Positions 19,735-32,025 of a stretch of DNA of 64,000 nucleotides are shown in pieces (the stretch's first letter is position 1; every line of letters starts with the position of its first letter). The stretch is from Amyloporia xantha (lineage: Eukaryota; Basidiomycota; Agaricomycetes; Polyporales; Adustoporiaceae): positions 248,001 through 312,000 of the forward strand of contig JAYKKR010000033.1 in assembly GCA_036971615.1 (NCBI GenBank), read 5' to 3'. The position numbers and the translations under genes are program-made. The notes under the pieces are model-generated. The model was not told the DNA's origin and searched no databases. It saw only the letters and a program-made list of their open reading frames with translations.

Positions 19735-21848
19735 CCGACAAGAGTGCACTGCTTCGTACCGTTCGGTATTGACAACATTAAACGAGCTCGTCCTACGTTC
19801 TTAAAGCCCTTGTCTGATGGAGCGAGCGTTCTTGTACAACAACCGTAGGTAGAGATAACAGCAGGTATTATTAGAGACCGGACAGCCGTAACGACTATCA
19901 CACTATCACACTGAATTCTTGTTGGACGACCAGGACATGTGAAGATGCCAATGTGTGAGCCACGCGTTGTTAACAGACACGCAGGGGACTCTGCTCTGAG
20001 GGATGGAGCGGATGTTAGACATAGATTAATATTTTGAGAGTTGATGCGAATTGCCGTATGTGAGACTGACAGTGGCGGTACTGACTTGGTGCCACACTGG
20101 AGCCGCACACCGTTAACCCGGGAGAGGCGGAGGTGACGCCAGGATTGATATTGAAGCTGAAGCTTGCAGCAGCGTCGAAAAGGACCGCGTATCTCTAGCG
20201 CATGCTGAAGAAGAAACGCGGAACGTCATCGTGAGACCGGAGATCACGTGGCACCGACGGGCGGAGGGTGTCGGTCGCCGTGGCCGTGAGCACCGTGATG
20301 CGGCAGGCCACTAAGCCTATGCTGCTCAGCGTTGAGGCGTTCACACCCAACTGGTCTCAGGATTACTTATGTCCATTTTCTCTCACTCGCATGCTCCTCT
20401 GCACGTATATAGGCCATGCACTTTGACCTCGGTGCTGGCATTGAACGGTCTCAACGCCTTCACCCGTCTCGCACCTGAGCAGACTTTGTGTTCGGTGGTT
20501 CTCATCTCTGCAGCATTGGAATAACCGTGGCATGATCGACTCGTTCTGATTGTATGTCGCTCCAGCTTTGTGTTCCTCTCCCGTTATGATTTGCAGACTG
20601 TCTCACCCTTTCTTTGCCCTATTGTTCTGTCTTTCGACATCAGTATAATCTCTCGCAGACCAGGAGATCACCACGCCGTTTTTTACCCCTTTAGCTGCGT
20701 GTCTGGGTGTTGTCACCTACATGCAACGTCCTTGATAATACATCGAGTTCATTTCTGATTCCATGCCAGCGTTTCTGGCTCTGGCTGTTCGCGCTTATGT
20801 CTTTCGCATACCAGTCAACAATCAGAGGGATCTCAATCCCATCGCGCATGTCACAGCACACGGCAATCGATTCTTGCTGCTCTCATGTCAGCAGCAGATC
20901 CCTTCGTCACCTCTCCTGTGTTGCGCCGCATATACATTGTATGCGACAATGTATGAAATGGGATTGGAGCGCTCGTTGTGGGACGACGGAATAGAATGAG
21001 CGTCGCTGCCCAAGGTCAGACCAGGTACGCAGCTTACGACACATGTAATGTCTTAGCGTGATCGAGAGACCGAGCTGAATGTGTTGGCATAGTCAGGGGA
21101 CTCCGCGCTGTCGGGCTACCTTGCCATGTTCCTGCCAAAACATGACTCCTTTATAAACCACTGCCCATACTGCGACGATTCTCGCCGTTTGACAGGACAG
21201 CCCCAAAGTGACGTCGAACGTCATGATGAAGCAATGATGCTGTAGGCCATATCCAAGAGGTCATCGGGCAGAGGGCGCGACGTTGTGTCGATGGTCAGGT
21301 CGACCGTCGGACTTATGCAGAGCTCAGCATCGCGCTCTCGCAGTCGACAGCCATGTCGTCAGGAGACCCGGCTGAGGCTTGGGGCTGTATCTCGATATGC
21401 GCGATCGATGAGTACCTATCCCCACTGCCCCGGCGCGCCTCGTTGCCTCGAGGCGATTTCGAAGCCGCACAGCGGCCACAGCCGGTGTATACTATTATAT
21501 AGGCGGGCACGCACACTTCATCCTCTCTGCGTCTTACTCTCTTCCCTTTTCCAGGGATTCATACAACGCCTTCGCTATCTACGTTCTCCCTCTGACACAG
21601 CTACCACCCCTGCAACCCCATCCACCACTGCCGCGGCACTGCTTGCGTACGGTCCCCCACGCTCATCCAGGACCACCGCACAGTAGTTCACAACCACGGG
21701 TGCTTACTTAGAAGACTGCCCGCTATTCACTGTGAGTCCGGCTCCTGCTTAAGTATTGCTCAGCTGACTTCAGTGGGGGTCATGTAAGTTCTCTTTCGTC
21801 CAGATTGTCCTCTCAGGTCTCGGATCACCGGTCAAATCAGAAGCCACC
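19735..21848. other. Array interval before F-box copy 3
   Basis: No supported gene. Segments are shared with other intervals: 19755-19990 resembles 51265-51460 (GCTTCGTACCGTTCGGT, later TTGTTAACAGACACGCAG), 20550-20680 resembles 51990-52120, and 21250-21520 resembles the upstream blocks of the other F-box genes, including a TATA-like TATTATATAGGC near 21495. The E-box block is at 20245. Confidence 0.5.
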
Positions 21849-22750
21849 ATGACGCCAATCCTTGCTCCTGAAATCTGGGACTCGATCATTGATTGCCTAG
21901 AGGGCGACTACAATGCGCTGGTGACCTGCATGCTGGTCTGCAAGTCGTGGGAACCTAGAAGCCGGCATAACCTGCCTAACGGGATGACCTTCTCTAATCG
22001 AGGCGAGGTTGTGCAGGCTGCAAGAGATAGCGGAAAATTCTGGAAAGGGCCACGGAGTGGGCGTAAGCCGATCCCTCATATGAGCACGTTTGCCGCGATG
22101 TTAGCAGGCCGATGGACGCGGGTGGAGCAGCTGGACATATCATATGCTGAATGGCGTGCTTGTGATATGGCACCGTACACCATCCTCTATCTCTCGGCGT
22201 TTTCTACGATCACAGGCCTCAGGCTCAGTCATATCAGCTTCCCGTCGATCACTGCGCTACGCCGGCTCATCTGCTGTTCAACTCCCAAATCTCAAACGGC
22301 TCCACTGCATCAGTCTGTCCTTGCGGGAGCAGGGCGCTGCTCGCCCGGCATTCGTGAAGTGGCCGCAGGGGATATCCTGATTAGAATTAGTCAGCAGTCA
22401 GGCCCCAGTCACTGGCATTGCGAATCTCTTGCTCAATGCAGGTGCCGTCGTCCACTTGCATGCTCATATCGCGCCTCCTATACATGTTCAGGCGTTAGTG
22501 GACGCTGCGGGCCCGTCACTGAATATGCTAAGTTTGGGTTTGGATGTGGGACATATAAACGATCAGCTTGCTCAAGGAGCGGAACGCTGTGCGTCCCTAA
22601 CCCTCTATTTATGGAACATCCCTGATTCGTTTCCTTATTCAGCCTGTCTCAGCCTTGCTCCTGATTCAAGACTTTGAAAGCTGAACCGTAGTTTCCTCCG
22701 CCGCACGAGCAGGTCGGCGCTCTACAATTCCTTTCGTAGACATACCCCAG
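21849..22750 (+). pseudogene. F-box/LRR-like protein, array copy 3 (broken)
   Basis: The F-box and first 140 codons are open from MTPILAPEIW at 21849. Four extra bases in CTGCTGTTCAACTCCC (22271-22286) shift the frame. A TGG seen in sisters is TGA at 22378-22380. After the first intron (donor about 22580, acceptor before CCTGTCTCAGCC) only about 35 bases of exon 2 remain before the sequence jumps to the end of the last exon (TCCGCCGCACGAGCAGG), a deletion of about 400 bases. The acceptor of the leader intron is also changed (GTAAG instead of GTAGG). Clearly a pseudogene. Confidence 0.9.
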
Positions 22751-23879
22751 GCCTCCCGGGAGGTGTGGTCCTCTGGTTTATCTACTCAGAGTCTTTCGGC
22801 ATTTGCACATCACTTCTGATCACTTTCCAACTTTCTTGTTGTCGCGCTACGTTTTTTTTCGAATCTTCAACAGCCGATCAGTCCAATTCGTTCAGGAGCT
22901 CCCTTCGTCACTTCCAACTGAAGCATGTTTGCTTTGCAGATGGGATGGCGTGGCAATGCTCGACGAGGTTGCTCGACACCGTCCGTCCTTGTCGATCCGG
23001 CCAACGACAGTGGTTCACTAGGAGCGAACCTGGTGGTGGAGGTCGTGAGGGCCATCATCTGCGTGCAGTGCATTCTTACAGGTTGGACTCGTTGTCTTTT
23101 GTCCATCCGCTCTATATGTTTGTCTTTTTCTTGTTGATCTATTCTCGTCGTTCGCAAACTCTTTCGTAAAACATGAAGTTATGTTCCCTGTTTGATGTTC
23201 GAGGCTCGTTCCACCGTAGCAATTCGAGTGTCTGCCTGTTTCTGACAGCTTCTGTCTCCCACGGACGTTTCTTGTTTTTTGACCGACTGCGATTCACAGC
23301 TATTTACAAGTACGATGCGCTCCCTGGTCTGGAATGTATGGAAACCGTGGTTTGTACTACTCGATGAGTGGAAACGACCGTGCGCGAACTCACCTCTCCG
23401 AGTTCGTTTTATTGGGCCCACGTCTGATCGTCTCGCAAGCCGTCTCCTGTCTCCACTACATAGGCACTCATACTTGTACTCGTATACGGCGCAGCTCCGA
23501 CACCGGGCTGCAATCTATGGTAACGGATGATGCCGTAGCTTTACCGAACCCCGCGGACCGTTAGCTGCATATGATGCTGTGTGATCTCCTACCACGGGAC
23601 CCACAGTGTGTATCCAAGTCGGAGGTCTTAGGTGGCGAGATGATTCAGAATATCGTGCCTTGTTTTGATTTCCTTGCGGATCGTCATCGACGTCAAACTG
23701 GACGCGCGCAGACATTGATTCACGAACCCAATACAAGCGATGTACCAGAGTGTCGTCTCATACGTACTCGCTCTGGAGCTGACCTTGCCTGTGAGTTTCC
23801 ACTATCACATGATTCGCGGTGTCTAGAGTGTGAATATGATACTGCGTGTGTCGGCGCGGAGCCCTCATCCTGACCCTCT
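22751..23879. other. 3' interval after F-box copy 3
   Basis: Shares sequence with the 3' flanks of the other F-box genes (e.g. the AGCATG-TTGCAGATG-AATGGCGTGG-AATGCTCG stretch around 22920-22965, found again near 27550 and 59670). No open gene is recognised. Confidence 0.45.
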
Positions 23880-24450
23880 TTCCGCAACGTTGACACGAAC
23901 GGGCAAATATACGGACTGGTGATGGAAGAAAGAAGGCGTCACAGGGCGGTTCACGCTTGTGAGAAGCTTGAAGAACATACCAGTTAGACGACGATACCAA
24001 TGTCAGCGATGATTGAAATGTCGAGTCTGAAATAAAGCGGGCTGTTTCAGACCTGCGGGTATGCAGGGTCGATGAGCTCAGCCTGCTCTAGTATTTCTAA
24101 CGCACTTGGCGCGGCTTGTCGTATTCGTTTAAGCATGGCAGCCTGTAATAAAAGACCGAGAGGTGATGATAATTTTCACACTGAGCTTGGACAGCTATAC
24201 TAAGGGCGCACATTGTTGACAAACATAGAAGGAAAGCCAAGAGAGGGCGCGAATATAGGCTCACAGGGATCCTCCAAGGAAAGCCAATGTCGTGTTCCGC
24301 GCGCTCACAGCTGGCTGTCTGAAAGGCATCGGAGATGCGGAAGTGAACAGGAGAGAAGCAGTGAAGATGCGTGCAGCGTAGCCTGAAAACAGTTATCCAG
24401 GGCCAAGGCGAATGCGGGAGAAATGCCAACGACTTCATCCCGATCGGCAT
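23880..24450 (-). pseudogene. Minus-strand relic with LSTMCAL hydrophobic segment, copy 1
   Basis: A minus-strand frame around 24240-24100 reads LLAFLLCLSTMCALSIAVQ, a plausible membrane segment. Further downstream (lower coordinates) a block around 23975-24060 is conserved with 29010-29090, where it reads IAIVGDIGIIVSLVCSF. Frames are interrupted. I read these as remnants of a multi-span membrane protein gene that once stood in each interval; the original family is not recognised. Confidence 0.35.
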
Positions 24451-25997
24451 GATTGGGGACCACGTGTCCTACCGACGGGCGTCGATCGTCAAGCCTTCGT
24501 CCAGTAAGGGTAAGTTCACCGTCTCCTACCGTCTCCTCTCGTTCCGTGCTGGTCATCTAGATCTACCCGCGGACTCGCCAGCTTGATCATTTTTTGCTCA
24601 TCTGCACACCCTGGACCCCGACCTCAGCGGTGCTAAATCTGTTGCCTCCATGACCCAGCAGGCGTTCATGCCGGGTATGCGACAAGCGACGTAGTAGACG
24701 AAGGACCGAGCACCGGTGGCTGCCATAGGATCACATAATGAAAGGCGTAAAGGAGATTGAGGTCGTGCCATGTACGCAACCTCCAGTGCGTGTAATCTTT
24801 AGCGCGGTAGAGGGACCGAGCTCGATGTGTCGGTACAATCAAGAGAGTTTGCACCGTCTGACTATCCTGCCATATTCCTGCTCACTTCGACTCTCCTACC
24901 ACTGCCTATTCCGGGAAGGCCCTCGACTAACAGCTGCGCGAGCGTGGCGGATCACGAAACTTTGCTCGAACAGCGTATCCAATCTCCTGTAGGGGCGCGA
25001 GGCCGAGGAACGTGATAATGATGCACGAAGGCCGCCAGGGTCAACCCTCCTGATGTAAATGTCCCACCATAACGTCAGGTCATTATTGCATTGATTTGAA
25101 AGCTGTTGGAGTTAGGGGACGAACGTTCAATGACAGACTTACGTTGGTCAGTTGACGAAGCGGGATGTTGTGAGGACTCTGGTTGTGCAAATTTTCGGTT
25201 GCCGATGTATAGGCAGCCGTGGTTCCTGCAGCGAGAGTTCTTTGTCACAAGGCGGTCGGATGCGGTATGTAGGACAAGAATACTCGAGTCTGTGTTTTAC
25301 ATGGGGGTTCGGGTTCCTTTATGCTTTTAGACGAGCGCGTTGACGACGATAATGGAACAGCACAGCTCCCTAATGACGTCAGATGATGCTGGATCGAGAA
25401 AGTTTACAAGGGAAGACTTGCCCGGCAGGGGACGCGATGCTGTATCAACGATCAGACTTATGCAGAACCCAGCACCGCGCCTCTCATAACTGACGATCAC
25501 GGAGTCGTGGGGAACCAAGCGCTGAGGCTGTATCGTGATAGGCTCGATCGCGGAGTACAGATCCACACCGCCCCTGTGCGCCTCTTGCCTCGAGACAATC
25601 ACCAAGTGGTACTAATTTAGATAGGCCTATCATACATGCACCGTATTCTGTGCCCACATCTCACCCTCCACCCCCATCTAGGTCCCTCTCCGTCCAGCCT
25701 GGCAGCTTACGGTCTCCCTTTGAGACACACGTGCACCCGCCTTTACTTGCGCACACCTTCCGCCGCCATTGTCATTGCTAGCGAACGATCTCTGCACCAT
25801 TGCTCCGCACTCAGATTCAGGATCGCCGCGCAGTACATTATAACCACGGGTACTTACTCCGCAGACTGCCTGCTCTCTATCGTGAGTCCGAACTATTTAA
25901 GTATCATACGATCGACTTCAATTGGGGTCACGTAGACTCTCGTTCATCCTCATTTGTCCATTCAGGTCTCGCGTCATCGCTCAAATTGGCAGTCATC
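24451..25997. other. Upstream interval of F-box copy 4
   Basis: Closely matches 56400-58100 over most of its length. Contains the E-box block (24461), a segment related to 30890-31250, a TATA-like TTAGATAGGCCTATC near 25616 and a leader intron (about 25880-25936). No gene seen. Confidence 0.5.
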
Positions 25998-27370
25998 ATG
26001 TCGCCACTTCTCCCTCCAGAGGTTTGGGACTCCATCATTGATTGCCTAGAGGGCGACTATAGTACGCTGGTGACCTGCATGCTGGTCTGCAGATCGTGGA
26101 AACCTAGAAGCCAGCATAACTTGCCCTCGTATGTGGCCTTCTACAATCGAGGTGAGGTTGTGCAAGTTGCGCAGGATAGTAGAAATCTGTGGAAGGGGCC
26201 ATCGATTGTGCATGTACATTTCGGCAAGTTTCGCGAACGTAAGCCGATCCCTCAACTGAGCACGTTCGCGGCAATGTTAGCAGGTCGATGGACACGGGTG
26301 CAGGAGCTGTGGATAGCGAATGCCGAATGGCGTGCTCGTGACATGGCGCCGCGCACCTTCCTCTATCTCTCGGCCTTCTCTACAGTCACAACCCTCTCGC
26401 TCGTTGGTGTCAGTTTCCCGTCGATCACTACGCTACGTCGGCTCATCTGCTGTTTCCCAAATCTCAAACGGCTCTACTGCGACAATCTGTCCTTCCCGGA
26501 GCATGACGCTGCTCGTCCGGCATTTGCGAAGTGGCCAGAGGGGATATCGTGGTTGCGATTAACCGGCACTGGGGCCTCAACGACTGGCATTGCGAACCTA
26601 TTGCTCGCTGCTGGTGTCGTTCCCCGCTTGCATGAACTAAATTTGGACTATGATCATATTGAACCTCCTGTACATGCACAGGCATTGGTGGATGCTGCGG
26701 GCACATCACTGGATACATTGTGGTTGAGCTTCGGTGTGGGACACATAAACGATCGAATTGCTGAAAGCGCAGAACACTGTGCGTCCCTGTCCGTCTATTG
26801 ATGGAACGATGTTTATCCCTGATTCACTTCCTCATGCAGCCTGTCTCAGCATGGTTCCTAGTTCAAGACTCGAAAGGCTCCACCTGGATCTAAGCAAAGT
26901 CTGCGAAAATACCAACTATGACTGGCTATTTCGGTTTCTCACTGGCGTAACATCCGATATCATCAAGACAATGCACATTTCTTTCCTCATTAAACATGAC
27001 TCACCGGTGGATTCAGCTGTGGCGAGTATCGGTCAGCACTGCTGTGCCCGCCTGGATGGTGTCCTGCCATCTCTCCGAACTTTCTCAAACTGTGAAGGCT
27101 TTAGCTTTGAATTGTGCATTTATCCGCCGGGCCCTATACACGAAGCTCGGGCACAGGTATTGGGGTCACAGTTGATGTCCCATATGCCTCGGCTGTGTGA
27201 GCGGGGAAGTTTGCGGTGTGTTTTCTATTATCACAATATTGATCTGACTGATTTACCGTTTGCATTCCATCCCTGCCAGATTGGAAATTGGCGGGGTTTC
27301 GGTCATACCTTCTATCCCGCAGATTTCTACACCAAACGAGCAGACCGATACTCTACAATTCCCTTTGTAA
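25998..27370 (+). CDS. F-box/LRR-like protein, array copy 4 (intact)
   Basis: Exons 25998-26778, 26840-27215 and 27280-27370, giving 415 residues. F-box-like domain at residues 3-41 (LPPEVWDSIIDCL, LVCRSW, then HNLP). The leucine-rich body includes TTLRRLICCFPNLKRL and a DAAGTSLDTL segment before the first intron. Exon 2 has CCARLDGVLPSLR and ends with MPRLCERGSLR. The GTGTGT donor at 27216 and CAG acceptor at 27279 are supported because every sister gives the same short last exon (here ending PNEQTDTLQFPL). Reading through without the second splice gives a longer frame to 27447, but that extension is not conserved. Probable role: substrate-recognition subunit of an SCF-type ligase. Confidence 0.88.
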
Positions 27371-28690
27371 ACATGCCCCGAACCTGGAGGTGTGACCCTC
27401 TTGTGAGCCTACTCGGGGTCCCCTTGGCATCTGCTCATCACTTCTGATCACTTCTCAACCATTCCGTTGTCGCGCCATTTCTTTTACAAATCTTCGACAG
27501 CCGATCAGTCCACTCCGTTTAGGAGGCTCTCTGCGTCACTTCCAACTAAAGCATGCATCCATTGCAGATGGAATGGCGTGGGAATGCTCGGCGAGGCTTC
27601 TGGACGCCGTCCATGCTCGTCGAGCCGGGGAACGGCAATACCCGTCCAGGAGGGAAACCGTACATGACGGCCATTATCTGCCTCGCCTACATTTCTACAA
27701 AGGGAATTTGTTGTTTTGCGCACGTTAGCTTACTCTGTATGCTTGTCTTTCGTGGTTGATCTATTCCCGTTGTTCAGCCGTTCTTCTGTAAAGCATAAGG
27801 CTCCGTTCCCTGTGAGACTTGTTCCAGTGTCTATTTGGTCGTCTTGAATTACTTCTGGCATGTTTCTCATCCTTGACGGACTTTTATTTTGTCCTTGACA
27901 GTCTGCAATTCATAGCTATATGAATGTACGATACGCTGCACGACTCAGAATGTATGGACATCGATATTTATACCTGATGAGTGGATTTGGTCGTGTGCAG
28001 CCTACAAGTCATTTAAGCGGCTCCGCCTCTCTTCTGCGCCACGATCCTACCAGTCCTGAGCATGAATAATCGTCAGAGAGATGTCGACATGTCAGAAACA
28101 TGCAAGATGCAAGAAAGTTACGACCAGCACGAACTCTCAGAGAAGAGACGATCGCTAGAGATGACTGGAGTTACGAGATTAGGGGACAGGGGAACCAGCA
28201 CAGTATCTGCTCCCACAATTACACATCATGTCTATGACTCGGGGAATTGAGGGGTAGATGGACGATTGGAGGATTTGGTGCTCATTGCTCGGAAGCAACC
28301 ATAGGAAGACTATCTGGAAGGGGGACGGATCGTACACAAGAAGATTGGAAACGTGTCTCCCGAATGGAGGTCATACGGGCGATAGCGGTTGCGATGGATA
28401 TGGGAGATGCTGTCAGATCCCGGAATATTCGAAATTCTCCGTACGGCACATGTGCATCGTCCATGGGATGCAGCACAAGACAGCCGAGTAGAGATATGAC
28501 CTCAAGAAGGATAGACGTAGTTCTGATTCTAGTCGCTGATCAGGCGGACTGGGCACGAGTAGAGATGCTGTGCGTTGAGACAATCGCGTGGAATGGAACA
28601 GACTAAGAAGGACAACTCTTCCGAGGATCGCTGCGCCCAATGTGGTGGAGCAGAGCATGTAAGGTGAGCAGTAAAGTGCGGTCAGCACAG
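27371..28690. other. 3' interval after F-box copy 4
   Basis: Contains the 3' flank repeat shared with 22920, 49890 and 59670, then a stretch (28070-28690) related to 55340-55900. No convincing gene; minus-strand frames near 28413-28688 are short and not conserved. Confidence 0.45.
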
Positions 28691-28699
28691 CGCCAGGGG

Positions 28700-29454
28700 C
28701 GCCGCTCTCGGGAGATTAAGGTATATGTTCACTTTTAGTAGGATTAGGTACTTAGCTGATACTGATATATCTAGGCCTGTACTTACTAACTGCCGATACA
28801 ACGGTGCTGTGTGCGTACAATTGGAGGTCGGTCTTTCCAAACATGAATTTTTCTTCTGAGAGAACAACCGCTGCAGTCATGAAATGAGGAAGACGCCCAT
28901 AGATTCCAAAATGAACGTACCAATATGGACTCAGAGTAAGAAACATGAGACGAGTAGAGGAAAAAGAAGGCGTTGCAGAGCAATTGGTACTGATGAAAAA
29001 CCTGAAAGAACATACCAGCGAGACGATGATACCGATATCACCGACGATTGCGATCACGACTTGGAAATAAAGCGGACTACTTCGGACCTATGGGTACGAC
29101 AGAATTAGTGAGCTCAGCCTGGTTTAGTACTTCCAGGCAATCGGTGTGGCTTTTCATGCTCATTAAAATACGGCAGCCTTTGACAAGAGACCAAGCAGTA
29201 GTAATCATTTCAGGCTGAGTTCTTCTTGGAAGACTGGCTAGATATGCGACTATGCAAACACAAAGGGCACACATCGTTGACAGACATAGAAAGGAGGCCG
29301 GAGGGGGAGCAAATATCAGGCGAGTCGGATGTGGATCCTCTGACAAAACCCAACGGTGTGTTCCGTGATGCTCGCCGCTGGCGTTGGCAGGACATCGGAG
29401 CAGGGAGAGTATACGGTGAAGCTTCCAGGGACCAGGGTACCTCTGAGGCATCAC
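28700..29454 (-). pseudogene. Minus-strand relic with LSTMCAL hydrophobic segment, copy 2
   Basis: The best preserved of three copies. A frame at 29454-29077 includes FLCLSTMCALCVCIVAYLA, then ITTAWSLVKGCRI. After a plausible intron a second piece at 29057-28752 reads IAIVGDIGIIVSLVCSF, another membrane-like segment. Head-to-head with the next F-box gene, with the E-box block (29546) at its 5' end. Not full length, no start I trust, family unknown. Confidence 0.4.
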
Positions 29455-31588
29455 AACAAAAAGACAGTTATCTCAGGCAAACGCGCGGAGGCAGGCCACC
29501 TTGAGAAAGGAGAAACGTCGTCATCCCAATCGCCTGATCGGGAATCACGTGCCCCAACGACGTCGGGCGTCGGTCGTGGCCATCATCGTCGAGGCGGATG
29601 TCCAGTGAGGCTAGTATTAGGATCTGCAGTTGTGTCTTCTCGTTAGCTTCCTTATTGTAGCAAATTCCCTCGCAAACTAGGAGACCGCGGCGTACGTCCC
29701 ATCCCCCCCGCTTAGCTTTATGTCTGCACGTCATTCTGTACATGCAACGTCCTCTGCAATTTCATATCTGTGTTCCTGGATCTCTCCGTTGATGCGATAT
29801 TCTGGTCATCTCGTCGTAACTCATCATCAGCGTTTAACTGTCGAATACGAGTGGACTGCTTTTTACAGTCTCCAGCACTCATCCAGGTGGGCAATATTCA
29901 CGGTCTGCATCAGAGAAATGGACCTCAATTTCCTCGTACATATTACGGCGCACGGAAGGCGCTCCCTTCATATCAGCAGCAACTCAAAGCATCACTTTCT
30001 CCGTGTCGTACGGCGTGTACAATAGGCTTTGCATGCCAGGTATGTGACAAGAAACATACATGAAGGAGTGGGGACTGGTAGCTCCCATAGGATGACACAG
30101 TGAATCGAGCGAAGGTAGCTGAGGCTGGACTATGTGTGCGGTTTCCAGTGCATGTGAAAATCTAGCGCGGTGGAGGGACCGAGCACGGTGTGTTGGCGCA
30201 GTCAACGAAGCACGCCGTCGGGCTATCCTGCTATTTTTTCTGCAAATCGGACTCCTGTGTTATGGGGATAGCGTGCACTGTTCGTCTTACATCCTGATAG
30301 ACGAGGGTTCCCAGCTGCTGTAAGTATGCCCAGTCGACTCGAATGACTATGCCCATGCGCCACTAAAAGTTATGTTCAGCAATCTTCTTACAGGATGTAT
30401 GCCTGCGTAGCACCGACGGTCGAACATATGTATCTTGAATCTCGCACAGGACACGCTCACTGGGTGGAAGCATATGGACGGCTTAGTCTGTAACATACGA
30501 GAAGACTCGTGCGTGTATATTCGGTCCTCCTGCGAATTGAATCCACAGAATGCCTATACGGCGATATAGCTATGTTACTGTGACAGAAAATGAGGGGTGC
30601 AAGGCCGAGGAATGTGACTCCAACGCACGATGGCGGCCAGAGTCGGCACTTCCGATATCGATGTCCCCACCATAGCATCGTGTCAATCTGATATGAGAGC
30701 TCTTGGAGTTGGGAGACAAACATTCGAAGACAGATCTTCATTGGTCAGTGGATGAGGCGGAGTGTTGTCGGGGTTCTGGCCGTACACATTTTTCGGTCGC
30801 CGAAGGGCAGGCAGCTGTGGTCATTGCAGCGAGAGCTCTTTGTCACAAGCGGGTGGACGCGGTAGGGCAAGAATATCTATGTCACGTTTACACAAGGATC
30901 CGGGTTCATTCATGCTACTAGACGAGCGTGTTGACGACGAGAATTGGACAGCACAGCTCCCGAATATGACGTCGGATGATGCTAATTCGAGAAATTGCAC
31001 AGGCAAAGAGTTGCAGGGCAGAGGACGCGACACTAGGTGTCCATATCAATGGTCGGACTTATGCACTACCCAACATCGCGCTTCTCATAATTGACGAACA
31101 CGGAGTCGCGCAGACCCGAGCGCTGAGGCTGTATCTTGATACGCTCAATCGACGAGTACAGATCCCCAGAGTCCCCCTGCGCGTCTCGCTGCCTCGAGGC
31201 AAGCTCGAGGCGGCACAGGCCGTGCAAACCACTAATACATAGGCCTATCATACACGCACCGTAAACTCTGCCCGCATATCACACCCCACCCTCATCTAGT
31301 GTTGCCCGCTACTCTCTCCGTCCAGCTTATAGTCTTCCCTTGAGACACACCTGCCTTTACCTCCCGCCGTCATTGCGATTGCTAGCGAACGATCTCTGTA
31401 CGCAGATTCAGGACCACCGCGTAGCACATTACGTCTGCGGGTACTTACTGCGAAGACTGCCAGTTATTCACTGTGAGTCTGAACTGCTTCAGTATCGCTG
31501 GATCGACTTGAACAGAGGTCATGTAGGCTCTCGTTCGTCCTCATTTATTCCCTCGGGTCTTGCATCGCCGGTCAAATCGGAAGTCACC
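29455..31588. other. Upstream interval of F-box copy 5
   Basis: Shares E-box block (29546), a 30640-30960 block also found at 25010-25380 and 57160-57540, a TATA-like AATACATAGGCC near 31231, and a leader intron (about 31473-31528). No gene seen. Confidence 0.5.
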
Positions 31589-31695
31589 ATGTTGCCAATC
31601 CTTCCTCCCGAAATTTGGGACTCCATCATCGATTGCCTGAAGGGTGACTACAGTACGCTGGTGACCTGCATGCTGGTCTGCAAGTTGTGGAGACC

Positions 31696-31999
31696 TGTTG
31701 AGCGCAGACTATAGAGGAGAGGAGACTAATCCGTCTTGTATTCTAGTGGGCTGTAAGGCCCGGCTTATATACATGCATGAAAGGCTCCTTAGTAATCGTA
31801 TCTAGAAACCTATAGAATATCTGAGTAAGATATGAAGTCATAATGAAATCATAGTGGAGATTTCTTAGTAAGAAAGTGGAGCCTATGAAGTAAGACAAGA
31901 ACATACTATGGAACGTCATAGAACATCATAGAAATGAGTAAGTACTGACTACCAAGTATGGAAGTGCGACTACTATAGTTGGAAACTGATCGTTCAACA
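31696..31999 (-). repeat. Copia 3' LTR
   Basis: 304 bp, begins TGTTGAGCGC and ends GTTCAACA on the plus strand. Just inside it, 32000-32011 reads as GAGTTGAGTGGGAG-like purine-rich sequence on the minus strand, the polypurine tract that primes plus-strand synthesis. Confidence 0.95.
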
Positions 32000-32025
32000 C
32001 TCCCACTCAACTAGATAGTCGCTAA

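Noticed and set aside
25800..25997. Upstream extension of the F-box frame in copy 4 to a Met at 25800
   Set aside because: In the other copies this stretch is out of frame and contains the conserved leader intron, so it is 5' UTR.
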